A DNA stretch of 7,860 bases, taken from NCBI GenBank assembly GCA_030146745.1, contig JASLBD010000448.1, forward strand, positions 1-7,860, in the 5' to 3' direction. The stretch is from Allosphingosinicella sp. (GTDB lineage: Bacteria; Pseudomonadota; Alphaproteobacteria; Sphingomonadales; Sphingomonadaceae). This document shows positions 1-5,022 of this stretch, one piece after another (within the stretch, counting starts at the first letter, position 1; every line of letters starts with the position of its first letter). The notes under the pieces are model-generated. The model was not told the origin of the DNA. It was given only the letters and a program-made list of their open reading frames with translations, and did no database searches. The position numbers were made by a program, and so were the translations under genes.

Positions 1-1
1 G

Positions 2-1018
2 GCCGACCGGATGCTCGACATGGGCTTCATCCCCGACATCGAGGAGATCTGCTCGAAGCTTCCGTCGGTGCGCCAGACGCTGCTCTTCTCGGCCACCATG
101 CCGGGGCCGATCAAGAAGCTGGCCGACAAGTTCCTGACCGGCCCCAAGACGATCGAGGTGGCCCGGCCCGCCACCGCCAACATCTCGATCGACCAGCGCG
201 TCCTCAAGGTCGATTCGCGCAAGAAGAAGCAGGTCCTGACCGACCGCCTCAAGGGCCAGGACGTCCGCACCGCCATCGTCTTCTGCAACCGCAAGACGAC
301 GGTCCGCGAGCTCGCCCAGAGCCTCAAGCGCTCCGGCCTCAACGCCAGCGAGATCCACGGCGACATGGAGCAGCCCGAGCGCATCCGCGAGCTCGAGCGC
401 TTCAAGTCCGGCGAGATCAACATCCTCGTCGCCTCCGACGTCGCCGCCCGCGGGCTCGACATCAAGGACGTCAGCCACGTCTTCAACTACGACGTGCCCT
501 GGCACCCGGACGATTATATCCACCGCATCGGCCGCACCGGCCGGGCCGGAAAGACAGGAATCGCGATCACGCTGGCGACGGCCGCCGACGCCGAGGCGAT
601 CGAGGCGATCGAGAAATTGACCGGAGCGAAGATCCGGCCGGTCGACGGCGCGTCGGCGCCGGAGGCCGAGTCCGCGCCTCCCGAGGGCGAGGAGGAGGAG
701 CGTCCCCGCCGCGAGCGTGGGGCCCGGCCGCCGCGCGGACGGGGCCGCCGTCGCGAGGAGCCGGCGCTGGAAGCCAAGCCCGAGCCCGAGCCCGAGCCCG
801 AGCCGGAGCCCAAGCCCAAGCCCAAGCGTGCCGAGCGTAGGCCGGAGCCGCGTCGCGAGCCTGCCGAAGCCGAGGACAGCACCGATCGAGCGTCGCCGAA
901 GCGCGAGCCTCGTTCCGGCCGCGGCCGGAACGAGGCTCGGCCGGAGCCGGCGGCGGAGGACGCCGAGGGCTGGAACGGCCCTGTTCCGAGCTTCCTGGGG
1001 CAGACCTTCAACTCCTGA
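2..1018 (+). CDS. DEAD-box ATP-dependent RNA helicase, 3' part (5' end outside the window)
   Basis: This is the C-terminal part of a DEAD-box helicase, an ATP-driven enzyme that unwinds or remodels RNA in the cytoplasm (ribosome assembly, mRNA decay, cold adaptation). The frame is open to the left edge and the first residues, ADRMLDMGF, are those that follow motif II (DEAD) in this family. Next come motif III SAT (nt 89-97), the motif IV region AIVFCNRK (about nt 272-295), motif V ASDVAARGLDI (about nt 431-463) and motif VI HRIGRTGRAG (nt 521-550), so the second RecA-like domain is complete. From about nt 640 to the stop there is a roughly 125-residue low-complexity tail rich in E, P, R and K, probably disordered and RNA- or protein-binding, ending in a short non-charged peptide, GPVPSFLGQTFNS. 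RhlE-type helicases have similar tails, but I cannot choose among RhlE, RhlB and others. About 338 residues are visible, all motifs intact. Confidence 0.95.
   Translation, partial: ADRMLDMGFIPDIEEICSKLPSVRQTLLFSATMPGPIKKLADKFLTGPKTIEVARPATANISIDQRVLKVDSRKKKQVLTDRLKGQDVRTAIVFCNRKTTVRELAQSLKRSGLNASEIHGDMEQPERIRELERFKSGEINILVASDVAARGLDIKDVSHVFNYDVPWHPDDYIHRIGRTGRAGKTGIAITLATAADAEAIEAIEKLTGAKIRPVDGASAPEAESAPPEGEEEERPRRERGARPPRGRGRRREEPALEAKPEPEPEPEPEPKPKPKRAERRPEPRREPAEAEDSTDRASPKREPRSGRGRNEARPEPAAEDAEGWNGPVPSFLGQTFNS
776..826 (+). repeat. Hexanucleotide repeat GAGCCC/AAGCCC in the helicase tail
   Basis: Inside the helicase gene, in frame, is a tandem array of near-identical six-base units: AAGCCC, then five GAGCCC/GAGCCG units, then two AAGCCC units and a final AAG. 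It encodes a K-P, five E-P, then K-P-K-P-K stretch. Because each unit is exactly two codons, gain or loss of units changes tail length without breaking the frame. The switch from E-P to K-P makes a short acidic-then-basic block. Confidence 0.85.
904..939. repeat. Perfect 36-bp palindrome inside the helicase coding region
   Basis: The left half CGAGCCTCGTTCCGGCCG (904-921) is followed immediately, with no spacer, by its exact reverse complement (922-939). Symmetry stops at 903/940. It lies in the coding sequence for the disordered tail, 76 bases before the stop codon, so codon constraint there is weak. On RNA it would fold into a very GC-rich hairpin; on DNA it could be a protein site or cruciform. 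There is no T-run after it, so it is not an ordinary intrinsic terminator. Confidence 0.85.
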
Positions 1019-1086
1019 GAAGTCGACTGGCGCCGGCGCCGCGTTCCTTTTGCCGCCGCGCGCGCTATGAAGGCGCCCTTCGGCAC

Positions 1087-1093
1087 GGGAGGG
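1087..1093 (+). promoter_or_regulatory. Ribosome binding site of the phosphoesterase gene
   Basis: GGGAGGG lies four bases before the ATG at 1098. It is a good Shine-Dalgarno match and fixes that ATG as the start over the in-frame alternatives further in. Confidence 0.75.
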
Positions 1094-1097
1094 CGTC

Positions 1098-2483
1098 ATG
1101 GCGCTCAAGGACATCGACACATTCGTCATCTGCATGCTGGAGAACCGCTCGTTCGACCACATGCTCGGCTATCTCAGCCTCGACGACGCGCCGAAGAAGC
1201 TGCCCGTGGACGGGCTGCGCTCCGACGCCGATTGGCAGGCCTCGTGGCGCAACCGCGGCGACGGCCAGCCCTTTCCGCTCAAGCCGCTAACCCTGTTCGA
1301 CGAGATCGACGACCCGCCCCATGGGCGCGTGCGGATCAAGCAGCAGATGGAAACCGCAGCCCAGGGGCATCCTCACATGGGCGGCTTCGTCCAATCCTAC
1401 ATCGATTCGCGGCGCGATGCCCGCAAGCCGGCGCCGGCCGACCCCGGCGCGGTGATGGGATATTACAAGGCGGAGGCTGTCGACACCTTCGATTTCCTCG
1501 CCCGCAACTATTGCGTCTGCGACCGGTGGTTCGCACCGGTCCCCCTCGGCACCCAGGCCAACAAGCTCATGGCCATGGCGGGAGAGAGTCAGGTCATCGA
1601 CAACGAAACCGGCCTGCCCCACCACGACCTGGTCTACAAGTGGCTGAAGCAGCGCGGCGTGAAATGGCGCGTCTACCAGTGGGGCAAGTTCTTCCCCTTT
1701 TTCACGATGATGGACTTCTGGACGTTCCAGATCGGCGCGTCGCTGGCTACCAATGGCGACAAATTCCGGCGTTACACCAAGTTCAGGAAGAACTGGACTA
1801 CGGCGAAGAAAGTGCCTTCGGTGATCTTCATCGAACCGGATTATAGCGACGGCCTCGGATCGAATGCCAATGACGATCATCCACCCACGGGAGTGGGCGG
1901 CGGTCAGGACCTCGTCCGCGACATCTACGAGACGCTGATCAGCAATCCCGAGCGCTGGGCGAAGACCCTGTTCATCATCACCTACGACGAGCATGGCGGA
2001 TTCTTCGACCATGTTCCGCCGCTTCCGATCGTCACCCGGATCCGCGACCAGACCTTCGCGACGACGGGGCCGCGCGTTCCTGCTTTGCTCGTCTCCCCGC
2101 ATGTCGGCCAGGGCGTGGTGTTCAGCGAAGCGCTCGATCATACAGCCATCCTGCAGCTGCTCGCCGAGCGCTTTGCCGGCGGCCAGGGCTATTCGAACGC
2201 CGTCAACGAGCGGCTCTCCCAGAACATCCTCGGCCGCATGTCCAATGCCTTGAAGAGCAGGCCCAGGACCGGCAAGCCGCCCCGGATGGGCGAGCAGATG
2301 GAGTTCAAGTCGGCGCAGCCGGCGGGACCTGCCGGGCCCACGGACACGGCCAACGGGGTCGCCTTCTACGAGGCGGCCATGCGGATGCACCGCGAGCATC
2401 CGGAGCTGCTCGACGACGAGACCAGGGCGCATCTCGAAAGCCGCAACCCGCCCCGAGCGGAAAGCAGCGACCATATCCCCTGA
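1098..2483 (+). CDS. Phosphoesterase of the phospholipase C / acid phosphatase (AcpA) superfamily
   Basis: A 461-residue protein of the family that includes bacterial non-haemolytic phospholipases C and AcpA-type acid phosphatases, metal-dependent hydrolases of phosphodiesters or phosphomonoesters. Family landmarks are in order: ENRSFDHMLG at residues 15-24 (the Glu-Asn pair binds metal in this family), GTQANK at 151-156 (where the family usually carries the nucleophilic Thr/Ser of a T-x-P-N-R motif; here Thr152 is my guess), DDHPP at 259-263, TYDEHGGFFDH at 295-305 (Asp-Glu metal ligands), GPRVPALLVSPHV at 324-336 and a conserved Asp-His at 347-348. Unlike many family members it starts within ten residues of the first motif and has no Tat or Sec signal peptide, so it is probably cytosolic or exported another way. 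The C-terminal 80 residues are Pro/Ala-rich and poorly conserved in appearance. Substrate cannot be read from sequence. It stands 79 bases after the helicase and may have its own promoter. Confidence 0.9.
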   Translation: MALKDIDTFVICMLENRSFDHMLGYLSLDDAPKKLPVDGLRSDADWQASWRNRGDGQPFPLKPLTLFDEIDDPPHGRVRIKQQMETAAQGHPHMGGFVQSYIDSRRDARKPAPADPGAVMGYYKAEAVDTFDFLARNYCVCDRWFAPVPLGTQANKLMAMAGESQVIDNETGLPHHDLVYKWLKQRGVKWRVYQWGKFFPFFTMMDFWTFQIGASLATNGDKFRRYTKFRKNWTTAKKVPSVIFIEPDYSDGLGSNANDDHPPTGVGGGQDLVRDIYETLISNPERWAKTLFIITYDEHGGFFDHVPPLPIVTRIRDQTFATTGPRVPALLVSPHVGQGVVFSEALDHTAILQLLAERFAGGQGYSNAVNERLSQNILGRMSNALKSRPRTGKPPRMGEQMEFKSAQPAGPAGPTDTANGVAFYEAAMRMHREHPELLDDETRAHLESRNPPRAESSDHIP

Positions 2484-2510
2484 GCGCGCGGCCATCGTAT
2501 AAAGCTTCTG

Positions 2511-2529
2511 GATTTGCGACCTGCGAATC
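2511..2529. promoter_or_regulatory. Imperfect inverted repeat upstream of the TIR gene, possible operator
   Basis: GATTTGC and GCGAATC are arranged as an inverted repeat with a five-base spacer (six of seven positions symmetric). It covers the region where a -35 element would fall relative to the TATATT box at 2541, a usual place for a repressor or activator site. Short imperfect repeats also arise by chance, so this is a weak call. Confidence 0.3.
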
Positions 2530-2537
2530 TAAGTTTT

Positions 2538-2546
2538 TGATATATT
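2538..2546 (+). promoter_or_regulatory. Extended -10-like promoter for the TIR operon
   Basis: TGATATATT matches the extended -10 pattern TGnTATAAT at all but one position. It sits in an AT-rich island in an otherwise GC-rich region, about 75 bases before the TIR start codon, and no good -35 is present at 16-18 bases. Transcription would begin around 2552-2554, giving a leader of about 65 bases. Promoter rules in alphaproteobacteria differ from E. coli, so this is tentative. Confidence 0.35.
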
Positions 2547-2618
2547 GTCGGCTCGTCCGCGCTCTGGCACCTTGCCGTCGGGCCCGGCCCAGTCTGCTGC
2601 GCCCGTGGGGGAATATCC

Positions 2619-4187
2619 ATGGCCGAAGCGGGACCCGGCGCGGCCGGGGGCTATGTCGCGTTCATCAGCTACAGCCACAAGGACGCCGCGATGGGGCGGT
2701 GGCTCCATCGCAAGCTGGAAGGATATCGCCTTCCGAAGCGGTTGGCAGGCACCCAGGGCGAGGACGGCGAGGTCCCCGCGCGCCTGATCCCCATCTTCCG
2801 CGATCGCGACGAGCTGCCCGCGGCGGGCGACCTTAGCGAAAGGGTTCGGGCGGCGCTCGCCGTTTCGAGAAACCTCATCGTCCTCTGCTCCCCGAACAGC
2901 GCCGCCTCCCCCTGGGTGGCGAAGGAGATCGCGACGTTCCGCGAGCTTCATCCGGGGCGGCCCATCTTCACCGCGATTGTCGAGGGCGAGCCGGGACAAT
3001 GCTTCTCGCCGGCCTTGCTGGAGGGTGGCACCGAGCCCTTGGCGGCAGACCTGCGCAAGGATGGCGACGGGCGGCGTCTCGGATTGCTTAAGCTGGTCGC
3101 CGGTCTCGCCGGAGTCGGTCTGGACGCCCTGGTTCAGCGCGATGCCCAGCGCCGAGTCAGAAACGTGACGGGCATCACGTTCGTCGCGCTCTCGGCGATG
3201 ATAGTAATGGCCTTTCTCACAATGGCTGCCCTCCGCGCCCGCACCGAAGCGGAGCGACAGAGGACAGAGGCGGAAGGATTGGTCGAGTTCATGCTGACGG
3301 ACCTGCGCGACAGGCTGAAGGGGGTGGGGCGGCTAGACGTGCTCACGGCCGTCAATCAAAGGGCCTTGGATTATTACCAGAAGCAGGAACTCAGTCGCCT
3401 GCCGCCGGGCTCCTTGGAACGACGCGCCCGCATCCTCCACCTGATGGGCGAAGACGACATGTCGAGGGGCCAGCCCAAGCGTGCCATAAGCGAGTTCCGC
3501 GAAGCAGCACGGACTACCGGAGCCCTGCTAGCTGAAGAGCCGAACAATCCCGACCGCATCTTCGCTCACGCCCAAAGCGAATTCTGGGTGGCCTTTGTCG
3601 ACTATAATGCGGGTAACTACGCTCAGGCGAAACCAGCTTTTCGACGCTACAAACATCTGGCGGATCGCTTGGTGGATATGGGCCCACATAATCCCGATTG
3701 GATTAAGGAGGCGGGCTATGCGGAGGGCAGCCTGTGCTCCATCGCCTTAGCAGAGCCGGTGGACGCTGAGGCAGCCATTCGAGCCTGCTCCGCGTCGCTG
3801 AAGAGGATGGAATACGCCGCGAAACTGCTCGGCACCCGCGAAGATATGAGCCTCGATCTTGCCAACCGCCATGCGTGGCTGGCCGACGCTTTTCTCGCGA
3901 ACGGGGACCGTACCCGCGCCTGGGCGCACCGGCGGCACCAGGAGCAACTGATAAAGGCGCTTAGGACGCGAGAGCCGCACAACATGGACATAATGGACAT
4001 GGAAATCACCGTGCAGCTCGGCATAGCCAAGCTCGAGAGGCTGGATGGCCACCGCGACGCGGCTCGCGCTCGGCTGGAGCGAACCCAGCGGCAGGTGGAT
4101 GAGATGGTCAAGGCAGACCCGAAGAATTCGCTTTGGGCCACACGCCGCGAACGTGTTCGACTTGATCTGCGTGCGCTTCAACATTGA
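2619..4187 (+). CDS. TIR domain protein with one membrane segment and a C-terminal TPR-like region
   Basis: 522 residues in three parts. Residues 12-125 are a TIR domain: YVAFISYSHKD (12-22) is the first strand and box 1, RDRDELPAAGDL (61-72) the second conserved block, and SRNLIVLCSPNSAASPWVAKEI (83-104) the fourth strand plus the S-x-W-x-x-x-E helix; Glu103 is the likely catalytic glutamate of NAD+-cleaving TIRs. Residues 186-205 are a strongly hydrophobic helix, the only membrane segment. Residues 206-253 are a charged helical linker (AE-rich repeats, then DLRDRLKGVGRLDVL). From about 255 to the end are roughly five helical pairs of 42-46 residues resembling TPRs. With the TIR domain in the cytoplasm, the TPR part would lie in the periplasm, though charges on both sides of the helix leave topology open. 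The ATG at 2619 has GTGGGGGA before it. Bacterial TIRs often cleave NAD+ or make signalling nucleotides in phage defence or stress signalling; this role is inferred here. The second half has a lower GC content than neighbouring genes. Confidence 0.85.
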   Translation: MAEAGPGAAGGYVAFISYSHKDAAMGRWLHRKLEGYRLPKRLAGTQGEDGEVPARLIPIFRDRDELPAAGDLSERVRAALAVSRNLIVLCSPNSAASPWVAKEIATFRELHPGRPIFTAIVEGEPGQCFSPALLEGGTEPLAADLRKDGDGRRLGLLKLVAGLAGVGLDALVQRDAQRRVRNVTGITFVALSAMIVMAFLTMAALRARTEAERQRTEAEGLVEFMLTDLRDRLKGVGRLDVLTAVNQRALDYYQKQELSRLPPGSLERRARILHLMGEDDMSRGQPKRAISEFREAARTTGALLAEEPNNPDRIFAHAQSEFWVAFVDYNAGNYAQAKPAFRRYKHLADRLVDMGPHNPDWIKEAGYAEGSLCSIALAEPVDAEAAIRACSASLKRMEYAAKLLGTREDMSLDLANRHAWLADAFLANGDRTRAWAHRRHQEQLIKALRTREPHNMDIMDMEITVQLGIAKLERLDGHRDAARARLERTQRQVDEMVKADPKNSLWATRRERVRLDLRALQH

Positions 4188-4194
4188 TTTTCTC

Positions 4195-4202
4195 GGAGGA
4201 GG
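4195..4202 (+). promoter_or_regulatory. Strong Shine-Dalgarno deciding the start of the small downstream gene
   Basis: GGAGGAGG lies just after the TIR stop codon and five bases before ATG 4208 (two before ATG 4205). It rules out the in-frame TTG at 4184, which lies upstream of it, overlaps the TIR stop, and would translate through this site. The short distance from the TIR stop suggests coupled translation on one mRNA. Confidence 0.8.
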
Positions 4203-4207
4203 TTATG

Positions 4208-4789
4208 ATGGCCCAAGCAGAACGGCATCGCCTTGGCGCACAGGCGCCGAATAATTACCAGATTGAGGAAGGTTTCGTTCTAGAGCTGCAATATGAGGTT
4301 GATCAGAATAATACGTTCACTTTTTCTTACCGCGTGGCCATGATTTCTCCTAACGCTACCTACAACGATAGACTCTTCATAAATAAGATTCTCGCAGAAG
4401 CGGAATTCGGTCCTTGGAGCGACTTTCGTCCACCAACGGTAATTGCCCATGAGATGGATATAAGAATTAATAAAAACTCTCTCGTGATAATGAAAACCGC
4501 CGACGATCAGCCTTTGTTTTGGTCTTTGCTCACCGACGGGATAACTACAAAACATGATCGGAAAAACTTATATTTTGAGCTGAGATACAGAGATGGAGCA
4601 GCCAGCGTATTACGAGAGGACTACACCCAGCCCTTCTGCCGGGAAATCTCCTTCAAAGCGAAGCTCAATCACGCCAACAGCACGGACAGAAGGCACAGCT
4701 TCAATCTGAACGTGATCGCCAACGATCATCTGGGCCGGCCACAGGAAATCGAGATCGACCCAGACATTCGCAATCCGGGAAGCCCGTGA
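4208..4789 (+). CDS. Unrecognised 193-residue protein, low-GC, in operon with the TIR gene
   Basis: I do not recognise this protein. It has no signal peptide and no membrane segment. The pattern of alternating hydrophobic and polar residues (for example FVLELQYEV, FTFSYRVAMI, NLYFELRYR, EISFKAKL, HSFNLNVIA) suggests a mainly beta-sandwich fold. Visible landmarks are GPWSDFRPP, two Trp (in GPWSD and FWSLL), a single Cys near residue 150, and an acidic-proline end, EIDPDIRNPG. Its DNA differs sharply from its surroundings: 20 of 60 bases are G or C at 4441-4500, against 46 of 60 at 6481-6540, with codons such as AAT, AAA, ATA and TTA that are rare nearby. That points to recent acquisition. The start is ATG 4208 (ATG 4205 also possible), set by the GGAGGAGG before it. 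It begins 20 bases after the TIR stop, so the two are probably co-transcribed and it may be a partner, regulator or ligand-binding subunit of the TIR protein; this is inference from position only. Confidence 0.8.
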   Translation: MAQAERHRLGAQAPNNYQIEEGFVLELQYEVDQNNTFTFSYRVAMISPNATYNDRLFINKILAEAEFGPWSDFRPPTVIAHEMDIRINKNSLVIMKTADDQPLFWSLLTDGITTKHDRKNLYFELRYRDGAASVLREDYTQPFCREISFKAKLNHANSTDRRHSFNLNVIANDHLGRPQEIEIDPDIRNPGSP

Positions 4790-5022
4790 GATCGGCGCTC
4801 GAATAATCTTCTGCGTGCTCGCGACGCGGCCGTATTAACGAGCTGCCGCGATGGAGGCGATGCACCATCGGCCACGACGGCCTGAGAATGCCCGTTTGCC
4901 GCACGCTTGTCGCCCGACCACCCGATGCTGATGACCGCAGGAGCTCCGACCTGTATGTTTGACCATGTGAGTACCAGTCGCACCTCCCATCAATCCCCGC
5001 CAGCGCTTGCTTGGACGGCGGC
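4790..5022. other. 233-base gap without a supported gene
   Basis: I find no convincing coding region, RNA gene or strong terminator hairpin here. Short open frames exist on both strands (for example a 26-codon one from ATG 4851) but have no ribosome site and no recognisable protein. It separates the TIR operon from the next gene and holds one weak promoter-like pair. Confidence 0.5.
4931..4959 (+). promoter_or_regulatory. Weak sigma-70-like promoter before the TPR/SLOG/pseudo-cyclase gene
   Basis: ATGACC (4931-4936) and TATGTT (4954-4959) each match four of six consensus bases and are exactly 17 bases apart. They lie about 64 bases before the GTG start. Matches of this quality are expected by chance at some rate, so it only indicates where an independent promoter could be. 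Confidence 0.22.

Noticed and set aside
1029..1040. GGCGCCGGCGCC palindrome between helicase and phosphoesterase as a terminator or operator
   Set aside because: Twelve-base GC-only palindromes are common in DNA this GC-rich, and no T-run or promoter box fits it.
514..1086. Minus-strand open frame of 190 codons opposite the helicase tail
   Set aside because: The product is a Ser/Gly/Arg low-complexity shadow of the repetitive coding strand.
1287..2495. Long open frame of about 400 codons on the minus strand opposite the phosphoesterase
   Set aside because: Its product has no recognisable motif, is rich in R, G and H as expected of antisense high-GC DNA, and the opposite strand encodes a protein with clear family motifs.
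4184..4207. TTG start at 4184 for the small low-GC gene
   Set aside because: The strong GGAGGAGG lies downstream of it, directly before ATG 4205/4208, and the TTG itself overlaps the TIR stop codon without a ribosome site.
4858..4870. Small hairpin CGATG-CAC-CATCG as a terminator
   Set aside because: Only a five-base stem and no T-run follows.
4726..4983. Minus-strand 85-codon open frame in the gap after the small gene
   Set aside because: It overlaps the end of the small gene, has no recognisable protein features and no ribosome site.
5011..5022. TTG start at 5011 for the three-domain protein
   Set aside because: No purine-rich site precedes it; GTG at 5023 has GGACGG before it at a rough spacing. 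Only four residues differ, so it remains possible.
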